A DNA stretch of 64,000 nt from the NCBI GenBank assembly GCA_002167745.1, contig NHCB01000013.1:129526-193525 (forward strand). The letters run 5' to 3'. Within the stretch, counting starts at the first letter, position 1. Every line of letters starts with the position of its first letter. Of the stretch, positions 38,272-48,250 are shown piece after piece. This DNA is from Betaproteobacteria bacterium TMED22. Its GTDB lineage: Bacteria > Pseudomonadota > Gammaproteobacteria > Burkholderiales > Eutrophovitaceae. Made by a program: the position numbers and the translations under genes. The notes under the pieces are model-generated. The model was not told the DNA's origin. It saw only the letters and a program-made list of their open reading frames with translations, and searched no databases.

Positions 38272-38275
38272 CTAT
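38251..38275 (-). promoter_or_regulatory. Type 1 IscR binding site (operator)
   Basis: On the minus strand this reads ATAGTTGACTAAAATAGTCG plus GGAAC, an inverted repeat that matches the E. coli type 1 IscR consensus ATASYYGACTRWWWYAGTCRRSTAT at all but the last three positions. It overlaps the -35 box and most of the spacer of the iscR promoter, so binding would block RNA polymerase. The match is seen directly; regulation by holo-IscR is inferred from the family. Confidence 0.92.
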
Positions 38276-38288
38276 TAAAAATGTCGAT

Positions 38289-39002
38289 TTACTGTCCTTT
38301 ACGATATTGCTCGGGCACATCAACACCCAATTTTTTAAGCTCTGAAAGAATATAGTCGAGCCGTGCGTCAACGTTCTCTGCGCGATCCAATACAGCACCA
38401 AGGGCCTTGACTATGGGGTCATTCACATCAGCACTCGTCGCGTATGCTGAGAATGCTACTTTTGTCTCGCTATCCTGACTGGTTATCTCACCATCCTCGA
38501 CGATCCGGGCAGGAATACCAACAACCGTGGCCTCGACAGGAACGTCTTTAACAACAACAGCGTTTGACCCAACCTTAGCGTTTGCGCCAATTGAAATAGG
38601 TCCAAGCACCTTGGCGCCAGCCCCAATGACCACACCATCTCCAAGCGTAGGATGACGTTTGCCTTTATCCCAACTCGTACCACCCAATGTTACGCCATGG
38701 TAGAGTGTGCAGTCATCACCAATGATTGAGGTCTCCCCGATTACGACACCCATGCCGTGATCAATGAAAAATCGTCTCCCGATCGTGGCTCCTGGATGAA
38801 TCTCAATGCCAGTTAGCCATCTCGCAATGGAAGAGAGCCATCTTGCCAGCCAACGTAATCCTAGGTGCCATAGCGCATAAGCAACCCGATGAAACAACAT
38901 CGCGTGAAAACCGGGATAACAAGTCACTACCTCCCAGGTTGTTCTAGCGGCTGGATCGCGATCAAAGATGATTCCGATTTCTTCACGTAGTCGGCCAAAC
39001 AT
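38289..39002 (-). CDS. cysE: Serine O-acetyltransferase
   Basis: A 237-residue enzyme making O-acetylserine for cysteine synthesis. N-terminal '[26 protein letters not shown]' and a left-handed beta-helix of hexapeptide repeats with '[26 protein letters not shown]' and 'YHGVTLGG' (catalytic His). This is the short form usual in bacteria with the trmJ-cysE-iscR order. Its cysteine product supplies the two desulfurases of the operon that follows, a sensible functional neighbourhood. Confidence 0.96.
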   Translation of the reverse strand: MFGRLREEIGIIFDRDPAARTTWEVVTCYPGFHAMLFHRVAYALWHLGLRWLARWLSSIARWLTGIEIHPGATIGRRFFIDHGMGVVIGETSIIGDDCTLYHGVTLGGTSWDKGKRHPTLGDGVVIGAGAKVLGPISIGANAKVGSNAVVVKDVPVEATVVGIPARIVEDGEITSQDSETKVAFSAYATSADVNDPIVKALGAVLDRAENVDARLDYILSELKKLGVDVPEQYRKGQ

Positions 39003-39036
39003 TATTAGTCCTATCTAAATCGAATTGGTCTCGATT

Positions 39037-39756
39037 CTACAGCGCTTTTTTCTCGACTGCGCTGAGAAAACCCCTCAAGATATTCAACTCCTCCTTCTCT
39101 AACTCCGTCTTAGCGACTAACCGGCGTATGCGCTGCATCACCCGTCCCGGGTTCTTAGCATTCAAAAAATCAATTTCGATCAGGACTTTTTCAAAGTGTC
39201 CGATCAGCCCTTCGATTTCTTCGTGGGTAGCACGCTCAACCAACCTTCCGATGCCACCGGAAATAGCCCCTTCCGCGCTCCTGACTTTGAGCTCATAAGT
39301 AAATACTTGTACTGCTTGCGCTAAATTTAAAGAGGAATAATCTGGATTACATGGGATAGTTGAAATAACATTACATTTAGTTGCATCCTCAATGGTAAGC
39401 CCAGTTCGCTCAGGACCAAATACAATAGCAACGTCACCTTCAGCAGTTTTTTCTAAAAAAGCACCAGCTACTTGGCGAGGGGCCATTGTTTTATGACTCA
39501 GATCGCGATGCCTCGCAGTAGCCGCCACGGAAAACACAGTTCCCATTAACGCCTCATCAAGCGAGTCACACACTGATGCGCCCTCTAATAAATCACTTGC
39601 ACCCACTGCAAGTGCAGTCGCATCACTATGGGGGAAAAATTTGGGGTCAACCAGATACAACTGTGTCAGACCCATAGTTTTCATGGCTCGCGCAGCAGAC
39701 CCTATGTTGCCAGGATGGCTCGGCGAAACTAGGATTATTCTCACTCTATCAAGCAT
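39037..39756 (-). CDS. trmJ: tRNA (cytidine/uridine-2'-O)-methyltransferase TrmJ
   Basis: A SPOUT-class methyltransferase modifying position 32 of several tRNAs. I start at the ATG at 39756 (MLDRVRIILVSPSHPGNIGS), 239 residues, because homologous sequence begins there; the track start adds 24 unrelated residues. SPOUT knot motifs are 'VFGPERTGLTIED' and 'IPCNPDYSSLNLAQAVQVFTYEL'. It lies 34 bases upstream of cysE and diverges from suhB, the standard gammaproteobacterial arrangement. Confidence 0.95.
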   Translation of the reverse strand: MLDRVRIILVSPSHPGNIGSAARAMKTMGLTQLYLVDPKFFPHSDATALAVGASDLLEGASVCDSLDEALMGTVFSVAATARHRDLSHKTMAPRQVAGAFLEKTAEGDVAIVFGPERTGLTIEDATKCNVISTIPCNPDYSSLNLAQAVQVFTYELKVRSAEGAISGGIGRLVERATHEEIEGLIGHFEKVLIEIDFLNAKNPGRVMQRIRRLVAKTELEKEELNILRGFLSAVEKKAL

Positions 39757-39885
39757 GTATGTCAGTGTACTATTACTAGGATTCCGTATTAAATTTATTC
39801 CCACAAAGCTACCGAACGTCGCGAACATGATCCGTTTAATTTAGAATAGCGTTTTCGTTCTCTAAAATACTTCCGAGAGTTCACT

Positions 39886-40680
39886 ATGAATCCCATGTTA
39901 GGCTTTGCGGTTAAAGCCGCTAGGCGTGCAGGCGACATCATTAACCGCGCAGCCGAAAATATTGAACAGCTGAAAATACAGCATAAAACAAAAAATGACT
40001 TAGTTAGCGAAGTCGATCATGCTGCTGAGGCTGAAATCATCAACTCATTGCAAAAAGTCTACCCGGACCATGCATTTTTAGCTGAGGAATCCGGAAGAAT
40101 TGGAGAATCCGATTACGAATGGATTATCGATCCACTCGACGGTACAACAAATTTTCTACATGGCTTCCCTGTTTACGCCGTATCCATCGCGCTCGCATAT
40201 AAAAAACAATTGCAAGTGGCCGTTGTTTACGACCCATGTCGCAACGATTTATATACAGCTTCCAGAGGAGCAGGCGCGTATCTTAATGAGAAAAGAATTC
40301 GAGTCTCCAAAAGAGACAAACTTATCGACTGCCTCATAGGAACCGGGTTTCCATTCAAGGCAAATGCAGATGTTGATGCCTACGGAGAAATGTTCAAAAC
40401 AATCGCATTAAAGACCTCTGGAATTCGAAGGCCCGGTGCAGCGGCCCTAGATTTAGCCAATGTTGCTGCGGGTCGCTTGGATGGCTTCTGGGAAATTGGG
40501 CTATCTCCATGGGATATGGCAGCGGGCGCGTTACTGATTAAAGAAGCCGGGGGTCTAGTAGGTGATTTGGACGGCGAAACAGAATACTTGGATAGCGGAA
40601 AAATTTTAGCTGGGAACCCTAAAATTTTCGGCCAACTGTTGTCAGCACTTCGACCTCATGTTCAGAACCTCAAGAATTAG
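39886..40680 (+). CDS. suhB: Inositol-1-monophosphatase family protein SuhB
   Basis: A 264-residue Mg2+-dependent phosphatase. Motifs: 'AEESG' (metal-binding Glu), '[17 protein letters not shown]' and '[18 protein letters not shown]', with metal-binding Asp residues in both latter motifs. In E. coli SuhB also joins the rRNA antitermination complex with NusA and NusG. It diverges from trmJ, as in many gammaproteobacteria. Normal length. Confidence 0.96.
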   Translation: MNPMLGFAVKAARRAGDIINRAAENIEQLKIQHKTKNDLVSEVDHAAEAEIINSLQKVYPDHAFLAEESGRIGESDYEWIIDPLDGTTNFLHGFPVYAVSIALAYKKQLQVAVVYDPCRNDLYTASRGAGAYLNEKRIRVSKRDKLIDCLIGTGFPFKANADVDAYGEMFKTIALKTSGIRRPGAAALDLANVAAGRLDGFWEIGLSPWDMAAGALLIKEAGGLVGDLDGETEYLDSGKILAGNPKIFGQLLSALRPHVQNLKN

Positions 40681-40793
40681 ATTTACGCATCACATCACTT
40701 ATTTTGCGTTTATGGCAGGATAGTGAGCGTGAGCGGCACTAGGCTGCACATCCAGGTGCGCACCCATAAAGATAAATGTGTTCTTAATTTCTC

Positions 40794-43412
40794 ATGACCA
40801 AAATTCAACCGAATACTATCGACAAGAAAAAGGTTGTAGACACTTCACAAAAATCTGTGCATACGCCCATGATGCGTCAGTACCTAAAAATCAAATCAGG
40901 GCATACCGATAAACTGCTGTTCTACCGAATGGGGGACTTCTACGAACTTTTCTTTGATGACGCCGAACGCGCCGCTAAATTGCTCGGAATCACTTTAACA
41001 GCTCGGGGGAGTTCGGCTGGAGAGCCGATTAAAATGGCTGGGGTCCCGCATCACGCTGCCGAGCAATATCTTGCAAAACTAGTTAAACATGGAGAATCCA
41101 TAGCTATTTGCGAACAAACTGGGGATCCAGCGACGTCAAAAGGCCCCGTTGAGAGAAAAGTAGTTCGAATAGTTACTCCAGGTACGCTATCGGATGCTGC
41201 ACTGCTGCCCGATAAACAAGAAAACTATGTGCTGAGTTTTTACAAAAAAAACGATAGCTTGGGTGTCGCATGGTTATCTATTGCCGCAGGACAATTGAAA
41301 ATAAAGGAAAGCAATACATTATCGGTATTAGATGAAATAGCGCGTCTTCAACCCTCTGAAATCATCGCTCCTGAAGGGTCGGTTTTCCCGGAAATGGATC
41401 AAACCAAAATTAGAATTCAACGGCTTCCCATCTGGAACTTTGAAGAAGAGGTAGCGCGAAAAAATTTATGCGCTCACCTGAAAGTTCGAGACTTACGGGG
41501 TTTCGGCTGTGAAAACTCACTCTCCGCCATATCAGCAGCTGGTGCGCTACTCTCTTATGCGCAAAGCACCCAATCCGAACCACTATCCCACATCACAGCC
41601 GTCCAGGTTGAACAGGATAATGACTTTATAAAACTTGACGTTGCGACCCGAAAAAATCTCGAGATAACCACGACGCTGCAAGGAGAGATTAGTCCAACAT
41701 TGCTGTCTACAGTCGATAAATCAAAATCCAGCATGGGCTCTCGGTGGATTCAACACGCACTCAATCATCCATTATTTAATCATAATGACATAAGGGAACG
41801 CCACTCGACTATTGCATGGCTCACTGACCAAAAAAACTCTGCCACTCTAAGTTCAATGCAGCAGATATTTGGCTCAATTTCAGATATAGAACGAATCAAC
41901 TCGCGCATTACCCTAAGAAGTGCTCGACCTCGAGATCTTTCTGGATTGAGAGAGTCTCTGCTGCTTTTACCTAAATTAAAAGCATCAATTAAAGCTTCAG
42001 ACTTACCATTGTTGTCTTCATTATCCAGCGATTTATCATGTAACGCCAAAATAGCTGAAGAACTTGTCGCTGCAATTCTTCCTGAGCCAGCGACTTTGCT
42101 GACAGAGGGTGGAGTTATTAATGATGGCTATGATTCTGAACTAGACGTCCTGAGATCAGTTCAGAATGATTGCGGCACCTTCCTAATAGAGCTAGAACAA
42201 AGAGAGAGAACGGAAACGGGTATTAACAGCTTAAAAGTTGAGTTTAATCGTGTCCATGGATTTTACATTGAGGTCTCAAAAACGAATGCATCGGCGGTGC
42301 CAGACACCTACAGGAGACGACAAACATTAAAGAATGCAGAACGATTTATCACTCCGGAACTAAAAGAATTTGAAGATAAAGCACTATCAGCAAAAGACCG
42401 CGCACTAAAACGTGAAAAACATATCTACGAGAACCTTATAGGCTCGTTGCAGACCCATCGAGAAGAAATTCAAAAAGTTGCAAGAGCTATCGCTCAACTT
42501 GATGGCCTTTGTAGCCTTGCCCAATTGGCATTGGAACAGAACTATGTCTGCCCGATATTAGTCGAGAGTAACGAGATCAATATTGTTAACGGTCGTCATC
42601 CAGTTGTCGAGACACAAATTGATAATTTCATTTCTAACAATTTAGAGATCGACGTCCATAGAAAAATGCTCATTATCACTGGGCCCAACATGGGTGGAAA
42701 ATCCACATACATGCGCCAATGCGCATTGATTGTTTTGCTCGCTCATGTGGGGAGCTTTGTTCCAGCAGAGTCTGCTTTGATTGGTCGAATCGATCAAATT
42801 TTTACCCGAATTGGAGCCTCAGACAATCTCTCTGGAGGGCAGTCCACATTCATGGTAGAGATGTCAGAGGCTGCGAATATTCTGAATAATGCTACCCAAA
42901 ACAGCTTAGTGCTTATGGATGAAATTGGTCGTGGCACATCAACGTATGACGGACTTGCTTTGGCATTTTCAATTGCTCGTTACCTAGCCAAAACAAATCA
43001 AAGTATTACCCTGTTTGCGACGCATTACTTCGAATTAACTGGTTTATCTGAAGAAATTCCAGATATTGAAAATATTCATGTTTCCGCTGTTGAACACAAA
43101 GATGAAATTGTCTTTCTACACAGCGTTGCTGATGGTCCGGCATCACAAAGTTACGGCATACAAGTTGCTCAGCTTGCGGGAGTACCTCAAGAAATCGTTA
43201 AAGCTGCAAAACAAGAACTCAAGTTTTTAGAGTCAAAAGGCACTGGTGGAATTACCGAGCCGGACCTTTTTAGCCAAACGAACACTTTAAATTTTAAGTC
43301 CAATGATCCGATTTCGCAGCGACTCGCCGACGTAAATGCCGACGAATTAACCCCTAAGCAAGCGCTAGACCTAATTTACGAGCTCAACGAGATCAACAAG
43401 AGCGACGAATAG
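40794..43412 (+). CDS. mutS: DNA mismatch repair protein MutS
   Basis: An 872-residue mismatch-recognition ATPase. The mismatch-wedge motif is in '[21 protein letters not shown]' (Phe-x-Glu as FYE), with the connector, lever and clamp domains, then the ATPase: Walker A '[14 protein letters not shown]', '[20 protein letters not shown]' and Walker B '[16 protein letters not shown]'. The C-terminal '[18 protein letters not shown]' is the tetramer/MutL region. Full length. A 113-base gap separates it from suhB; no clear terminator or promoter was recognised there. Confidence 0.98.
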   Translation: MTKIQPNTIDKKKVVDTSQKSVHTPMMRQYLKIKSGHTDKLLFYRMGDFYELFFDDAERAAKLLGITLTARGSSAGEPIKMAGVPHHAAEQYLAKLVKHGESIAICEQTGDPATSKGPVERKVVRIVTPGTLSDAALLPDKQENYVLSFYKKNDSLGVAWLSIAAGQLKIKESNTLSVLDEIARLQPSEIIAPEGSVFPEMDQTKIRIQRLPIWNFEEEVARKNLCAHLKVRDLRGFGCENSLSAISAAGALLSYAQSTQSEPLSHITAVQVEQDNDFIKLDVATRKNLEITTTLQGEISPTLLSTVDKSKSSMGSRWIQHALNHPLFNHNDIRERHSTIAWLTDQKNSATLSSMQQIFGSISDIERINSRITLRSARPRDLSGLRESLLLLPKLKASIKASDLPLLSSLSSDLSCNAKIAEELVAAILPEPATLLTEGGVINDGYDSELDVLRSVQNDCGTFLIELEQRERTETGINSLKVEFNRVHGFYIEVSKTNASAVPDTYRRRQTLKNAERFITPELKEFEDKALSAKDRALKREKHIYENLIGSLQTHREEIQKVARAIAQLDGLCSLAQLALEQNYVCPILVESNEINIVNGRHPVVETQIDNFISNNLEIDVHRKMLIITGPNMGGKSTYMRQCALIVLLAHVGSFVPAESALIGRIDQIFTRIGASDNLSGGQSTFMVEMSEAANILNNATQNSLVLMDEIGRGTSTYDGLALAFSIARYLAKTNQSITLFATHYFELTGLSEEIPDIENIHVSAVEHKDEIVFLHSVADGPASQSYGIQVAQLAGVPQEIVKAAKQELKFLESKGTGGITEPDLFSQTNTLNFKSNDPISQRLADVNADELTPKQALDLIYELNEINKSDE

Positions 43413-43442
43413 AATTAATAAAACTTCGATTATTACTCATGC

Positions 43443-44909
43443 TCAAGTGCCGCAAAAAGTAATATAAGGCTCAGCATTGGCTGGAGAGGGCTCGGCATAT
43501 TCCTCATGGCCTGATTTGTATGAGTAAGGTTCAGACATCACACTGAGCATCATGCGGAATGGTTCAAGGTCGTTACGATTCACCGCCGCATCTAATACCT
43601 CTTCGATTTTATGATTTCGCGGAATATAAATAGGATTAACCGTATTCATCCTATCAGCACACTCTTCCGGGGATTGGCCATCACGTTCAATACGTTCAGC
43701 CCAGCGAGCTAACCAATCATCAAGATTAACGACAGCATTAAATTGCGACTTAAACTTAAGCTCGTCATCTAATCTCACATCAGCAAGATAACGGAACGCC
43801 AGGGTGAAATCGGCTCCACCTTGATGCATCAATTCTAAGAGCTGCTTAACAAGTTCCCCATCCCCTTTGTCCTTACTAACCATGCCGAATTTTGCACGCA
43901 TATTGTCTAGCCAAAATGTCTCGTAGCAATCATTAAATCTATCGAGCTCATCCACGAATCTTTGTATAACCCGCTCCTGTTCCTCATCGTAAAGTGGTAT
44001 GAGGGCTTTTGCCAATTGGGCGAGGTTCCACTGACCCATTTTCGGTTGGTTCTCATAAGCATAGCGGCCATGCCCGTCGATAGAACTAAAAACAGTAGAC
44101 GGCACATAACGATCCATAAAAGCGCATGGACCATAATCTATCGTTTCTCCAGAAATAGTCATGTTGTCTGTGTTCATCACCCCATGAACAAACCCCACAC
44201 TCATCCAATCTGCAATCAGTTTCGCTTGCTTGCGCAGCACTGACTTAAAAAATTGCAAGTATAGATCTTCCGAATTTTTAGCCTCAGGAAAATGTCTATC
44301 AATTGCATAATCCGCCAGCCGCCTGACTTGATCCCATTCTCCTTTCGCCGCAAAAAACTCAAAACTTCCCACTCTAATATGGCTAGCTGAAACCCGCGTC
44401 AAGACTGCGCGCGGCTTCAGATCTTCTCGGGCGACCCAATCCTCTGTGCCCACAGCTGCCAGAGCGCGAGTCGTCGCGATACCGAACTGATGCATTCCCT
44501 CGCTCACTAAATATTCTCTTAATACTGGCCCTAAGGCTGCTTTTCCATCACCGCCGCGTGAAAAAGGCGTTCTCCCTGAACCCTTCAACTGTATATCTCT
44601 TCGCGTACCTGTTCCATCTACCACCTCACCTATGAGCAGCGCACGACCATCGCCTAGTTGCGATGTAAACATTCCAAATTGATGACCTGCATAAACTTGC
44701 GCTATCGGTTTCGCATTGTCTGGCAGAGCGTTCCCTGAGAACAAAGCAACTCCAACCTCTCCTTCAAGCAAGCAATGATCTAACCCTAGCTCCTCAGCCA
44801 ACAAAGTATTCAATTGCAGTAATCTTGGTGAAGTACATTTCTCTGGACTGCAGGATTGATAAAAGCCATCCAGCTCATTTGCAAATGTATGACTAAACGC
44901 TATGTCCAT
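43443..44909 (-). CDS. selO: Protein adenylyltransferase SelO (YdiU/UPF0061)
   Basis: A 488-residue pseudokinase-fold enzyme that moves AMP onto Ser, Thr or Tyr of proteins, linked to redox stress in E. coli. Signatures: 'YAGHQFGMFTSQLGDGRALLIGE', 'LKGSGRTPFSRGGDGKAALGPVLREYL' and the metal-binding 'GVMNTDNMTISGETIDYGPCAFMD'. The C-terminus ends '...YITFCGT', keeping the Cys that corresponds to selenocysteine in some homologues. It lies between mutS and mltB and faces mutS. Confidence 0.95.
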   Translation of the reverse strand: MDIAFSHTFANELDGFYQSCSPEKCTSPRLLQLNTLLAEELGLDHCLLEGEVGVALFSGNALPDNAKPIAQVYAGHQFGMFTSQLGDGRALLIGEVVDGTGTRRDIQLKGSGRTPFSRGGDGKAALGPVLREYLVSEGMHQFGIATTRALAAVGTEDWVAREDLKPRAVLTRVSASHIRVGSFEFFAAKGEWDQVRRLADYAIDRHFPEAKNSEDLYLQFFKSVLRKQAKLIADWMSVGFVHGVMNTDNMTISGETIDYGPCAFMDRYVPSTVFSSIDGHGRYAYENQPKMGQWNLAQLAKALIPLYDEEQERVIQRFVDELDRFNDCYETFWLDNMRAKFGMVSKDKGDGELVKQLLELMHQGGADFTLAFRYLADVRLDDELKFKSQFNAVVNLDDWLARWAERIERDGQSPEECADRMNTVNPIYIPRNHKIEEVLDAAVNRNDLEPFRMMLSVMSEPYSYKSGHEEYAEPSPANAEPYITFCGT

Positions 44910-44948
44910 ATCAAATCCTCTTCAGAATTGAAAAATGAGCAACTAAGC

Positions 44949-45980
44949 TCACTCAGCATCCCTTAGCGCTTTTATTTTTTGAGATAATTGCACCATCGCC
45001 AAGGCGTAATTATTGCTTGGGTTATAACGGGTAATAACGTAAAAGTTCTTTAACGACATCCAGAATTCAGTTCCGCCATCTCCTTCGAGCTTAAATAAAC
45101 CAACCGACACATCGTCCTCAAACTCAAAATTCTCTTGCACCCCTGCCTTTTTGAGTTCTCCATAAGTCCGATTAGGTTTTGACTTTCCAGCCATCTCGAC
45201 AAGAACCCCAGCATCTTCAGCGCTCACCGGAAAAACTATTGGTTCACCGCGCTTCCAACCATGTCTTTTTAAATAATTACTCGCGCTGCCAATCGCATCT
45301 ACAACACTATTCTCCAAATCCGCCTTTCCATCACCATCAAAATCAATAGCATACTCACGATAACTAGATGGCATAAACTGAGCAATCCCTATAGCGCCTG
45401 CAAATGAACCTTTAATGGCATCAGGCTTAATATTATTTTCTCTGGCTAGAATTAGAAACTCTTCAAATTCTTTTAAGAAATACTTATTACGACGCTTACC
45501 GTAAAAGCCGAGCGTATAAAATGCATCAACGATTCGAAACTCACCGGTATAAGTCCCATAATTGGTTTCTATTCCAATGAGCGCCGTTATGATCTCTTGA
45601 GGGATACCAAACTCATCCTCCGCTCTAACTAAAGTTTCAAGATGTTGCTCCCAAAACTTAACACCTTCTTTTTCCCGCCAATCTGTTACATATAACTTTT
45701 TAAAAAAACTCCAAGGTTTAGCAGTAGCAGGTTTATCGAACGCGTTAAGAATCCCATCCTGTTTTTTCGCGTTACCCATCAGCGTGATTAGCTTTTCTTC
45801 AGAGAACTGATGCTTAGTCACCATATCTTGAATGAAATTTATAACAGGATCATCATGCGTCTCGTGCGCCTCATGCGCTCGAGCATAAAAAGCAACGTTA
45901 AAAGCCAAAATCAACATGCATATCAGCACTATTTTTTGGATACTTAATTCCGAGATAGTTCTCAAGGTAGGCCTCGTCAA
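44949..45980 (-). CDS. mltB: Lytic murein transglycosylase B family protein
   Basis: A 343-residue enzyme that cleaves peptidoglycan and forms 1,6-anhydro-muramyl ends. An N-terminal hydrophobic signal (IVLICMLILAFNVAFYARAHA-like) lacks an evident lipobox Cys after it, so it may be soluble periplasmic or signal-anchored, unlike E. coli MltB, which is a lipoprotein. Catalytic Glu is in 'ALIGIETNYGTYTGEFRIVDAFYTL'; 'SFAGAIGIAQFMPSSYREYAIDFDGDGKADL' is the family signature with a Ca-binding-like loop. It ends the run with the ccm genes on the same strand. Confidence 0.92.
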   Translation of the reverse strand: MTRPTLRTISELSIQKIVLICMLILAFNVAFYARAHEAHETHDDPVINFIQDMVTKHQFSEEKLITLMGNAKKQDGILNAFDKPATAKPWSFFKKLYVTDWREKEGVKFWEQHLETLVRAEDEFGIPQEIITALIGIETNYGTYTGEFRIVDAFYTLGFYGKRRNKYFLKEFEEFLILARENNIKPDAIKGSFAGAIGIAQFMPSSYREYAIDFDGDGKADLENSVVDAIGSASNYLKRHGWKRGEPIVFPVSAEDAGVLVEMAGKSKPNRTYGELKKAGVQENFEFEDDVSVGLFKLEGDGGTEFWMSLKNFYVITRYNPSNNYALAMVQLSQKIKALRDAE

Positions 45981-45994
45981 GTCAAAATGTCTGA

Positions 45995-47236
45995 TTACGG
46001 TACCGTACTATCGATTGTGATTTCAACTGTTGCGCCTTTGCGTACAAGACTTGTCGATGACTCTATGTCGCCACTGGCCCTAATCGCATTACCAGACTTG
46101 GATATACGGGCACCAACAAGGAACTCCGGAAAATCAGATAATTTACGGTTAGGCATGAGTGAAAATGAATCATCAAAAGAAAACGAGTAAGGCAATTGAT
46201 CCACAGGAATCCTCATTGCAGCAATAGGCATAGGTGGCCCTTCAGCCGACCTGGCATAGATAAAAACAACGTCCTGAGCACTAATCTTATCGCGCAACTC
46301 ATTCGATATTCGAACGAAGCCGGAAACCATGACAGCTGGTTGCTCGGCATTTGATTCTTCAGCAGTGATTATCTGATCGATCCCATCACGCCCAGACTGA
46401 ACCAATCTAATTTTCGCCTCTGCAATTCCTGCTCGCAAAGTTTCCATCAACTGTGCGTCTTCAAGATTCGCCTTCATGAGACGTGTCCAACGATCAATCG
46501 CTAGTTGATATTTCCCAGCTGCAAAAGCTGCTGTGCCACCCAATGCGAGTCCTTTACCATGATCGGGATCGATCTCCAAGGCTCGGTTGATTAGGTCCGC
46601 AGGCTCCCCAGACAGGTCCCCTCCGACCGTCAGACCCCTAGCCTCAGCATAATCAACCAATATAGCTGGATCTCCTGGACTGATTTGATAAGCACGCTCC
46701 CACGCGTTGGCTGCCTCATCAAATTTGTGCATTGCTTGGTAAGTTCTCGCCAGCATCCCCCAAGCCTGGATATCATTTGGATTTTCATCAATATGCTGAA
46801 TGACCTTATCCGCAAGTGACTGAAGATCCGATTGGTCAAATGATTCATTCTGAGTATCAACAAATGCGGCAACATCTTGGCCTTCAGGGCTTCCTATGAA
46901 ACTATATAAGTAGGCAGCACTAGCGGGTATCAACAGAATAGCCGCGACAGATGCTAGCTTTGCGTATTTGCCTGACACAACCAATTTTTGCGGCTCTCTC
47001 GAGACCTCCTCTAAAACGCGCCCTTCGATTTCGGCTTTAGACAGCTCATATTGCTCCGCGGATAAATTTCCAACCCGATGATCTTCAGCGAGCTCCTTCA
47101 GTTGATCGCGCAGCAAACGTAAATTAGTTTGAGATTGTGTGTTCGGAGACAAGACGCGCGACTTGAAAATAGTCCTGACGAATACCATCAGGACAAATAC
47201 GCTCAATAGCCCAGCACACACATTGAATATTGACAT
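45995..47236 (-). CDS. ccmI: Cytochrome c maturation protein CcmI
   Basis: A 413-residue membrane protein: helix 1 near the N-terminus (FNVCAGLLSVFVLMVFVRTIF), a cytoplasmic leucine-zipper-like loop ('LRDQLKELAEDHRVGNLSAEQYELSKAEIEGRVLEE'), helix 2 ('LASVAAILLIPASAAYLYSF'), then periplasmic TPR repeats ('NPNDIQAWGMLARTYQAMHKFDEAANAWERA') and a C-terminal Ig-like domain ('ISNELRDKISAQDVVFIYARS'). CcmI chaperones apocytochrome c to the CcmFH heme ligation complex. It is 19 bases after ccmH. Confidence 0.94.
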   Translation of the reverse strand: MSIFNVCAGLLSVFVLMVFVRTIFKSRVLSPNTQSQTNLRLLRDQLKELAEDHRVGNLSAEQYELSKAEIEGRVLEEVSREPQKLVVSGKYAKLASVAAILLIPASAAYLYSFIGSPEGQDVAAFVDTQNESFDQSDLQSLADKVIQHIDENPNDIQAWGMLARTYQAMHKFDEAANAWERAYQISPGDPAILVDYAEARGLTVGGDLSGEPADLINRALEIDPDHGKGLALGGTAAFAAGKYQLAIDRWTRLMKANLEDAQLMETLRAGIAEAKIRLVQSGRDGIDQIITAEESNAEQPAVMVSGFVRISNELRDKISAQDVVFIYARSAEGPPMPIAAMRIPVDQLPYSFSFDDSFSLMPNRKLSDFPEFLVGARISKSGNAIRASGDIESSTSLVRKGATVEITIDSTVP

Positions 47237-47255
47237 TGGTAACTCTCTATCCTAA

Positions 47256-47711
47256 TCAGTCTTTGAGTAATGCGCGCGCGCGATCTATATCTTCCGCGCT
47301 TTTGTATGCGTCCGGATTCCTCGAGCGCCGTCGCACAAACCTCACCGAAAACCAAAACGCAATAAACAACATCAGCAGAGGGCCGGCCCACAGCACCATA
47401 GTCGTACCCTTAATCGGAGGGTCATACAATACAAAGTCACCGTAGCGCTCAACCATAAAATCTTTTATCTGAGTCTCGTTCATACCTTCACGCAACATAT
47501 CACGCACTTGATTCTTTAGGTCCACTGCGAGCCCCGCGTTAGAGTCAGCAATCGTTTGATTTTGACAAACCAAGCATCTAAGCTCCAAACTAATTGCTTT
47601 TACGCGCGCCTCAAGGACTGGGTCTTTTGCAAGCAAAGGAGCCTCTTCAGCAAAGGACCAAGGACCTAAGAAAAATAGCATTAAACCTATTATTTTTGTC
47701 TTTGTAATCAC
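47256..47711 (-). CDS. ccmH: Cytochrome c-type biogenesis protein CcmH
   Basis: A 151-residue thioredox protein: signal peptide (IIGLMLFFLGPWSFA), periplasmic 'LRCLVCQNQTIADSNAGLAVDLK' with the redox L-R-C-x2-C-Q motif, and a C-terminal membrane helix 'TTMVLWAGPLLMLFIAFWFSV'. It keeps the apocytochrome CXXCH cysteines reduced and joins CcmF for heme attachment. Its start overlaps the ccmG stop by 4 bases. Confidence 0.96.
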   Translation of the reverse strand: MITKTKIIGLMLFFLGPWSFAEEAPLLAKDPVLEARVKAISLELRCLVCQNQTIADSNAGLAVDLKNQVRDMLREGMNETQIKDFMVERYGDFVLYDPPIKGTTMVLWAGPLLMLFIAFWFSVRFVRRRSRNPDAYKSAEDIDRARALLKD

Positions 47712-48241
47712 TGACTCAATTCCTCAATTAAAGGGATAATATCCTGCGAAACGTCCATCTGAGTCAACGGACCAATTTTTTTATATCTTATAATTCCTTG
47801 TTGGTCTATTAAAAAAGTTTCAGGCACTCCGTAAACGCCGTAATCAAGACCAATCCGGCCATTAAGATCGACCACAACTTGAGTATACGGGTCGCCGTGT
47901 CGGTTAAGCCATTGTTTAGCAGCTCGAGGTCTATCTTTGTAGTTGAAGCCTACAACAGGCACCGCAGTCGATCGAGCGAAGTTAACAATGATTGGATGCT
48001 CATCCAAGCATGGTCCGCACCATGAAGCAAAAACATTAAGCAACCAAACCTCACCAGTCATATCGCCATTGGCAAAGGGAGCCTCAAAATCATTCAGTAA
48101 CGGAAGAGAAAACTCCGGTGCCGCTTTTCCAATAAGAGGAGAAGGAACTTCTTTTGGATCCAGTGACAAACCTTTGAACAAAAATGCTGCGACCGCAATG
48201 AATATTCCTAGAGGAATTAAAAATCGGGCCGACGCCATCAT
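47708..48241 (-). CDS. ccmG: Thiol:disulfide interchange protein CcmG (DsbE)
   Basis: A 177-residue membrane-tethered thioredoxin-like protein: N-terminal helix 'FLIPLGIFIAVAAFLFKGLSL', active site 'NVFASWCGPCLDEHPIIVNF' and the CcmG-specific 'GVYGVPETFLIDQQGIIRYK' with the cis-Pro. It supplies reductant to apocytochrome or CcmH in the periplasm. It is 9 bases downstream of ccmF and overlaps ccmH. Confidence 0.96.
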   Translation of the reverse strand: MMASARFLIPLGIFIAVAAFLFKGLSLDPKEVPSPLIGKAAPEFSLPLLNDFEAPFANGDMTGEVWLLNVFASWCGPCLDEHPIIVNFARSTAVPVVGFNYKDRPRAAKQWLNRHGDPYTQVVVDLNGRIGLDYGVYGVPETFLIDQQGIIRYKKIGPLTQMDVSQDIIPLIEELSQ

Positions 48242-48250
48242 ATCGACCCC

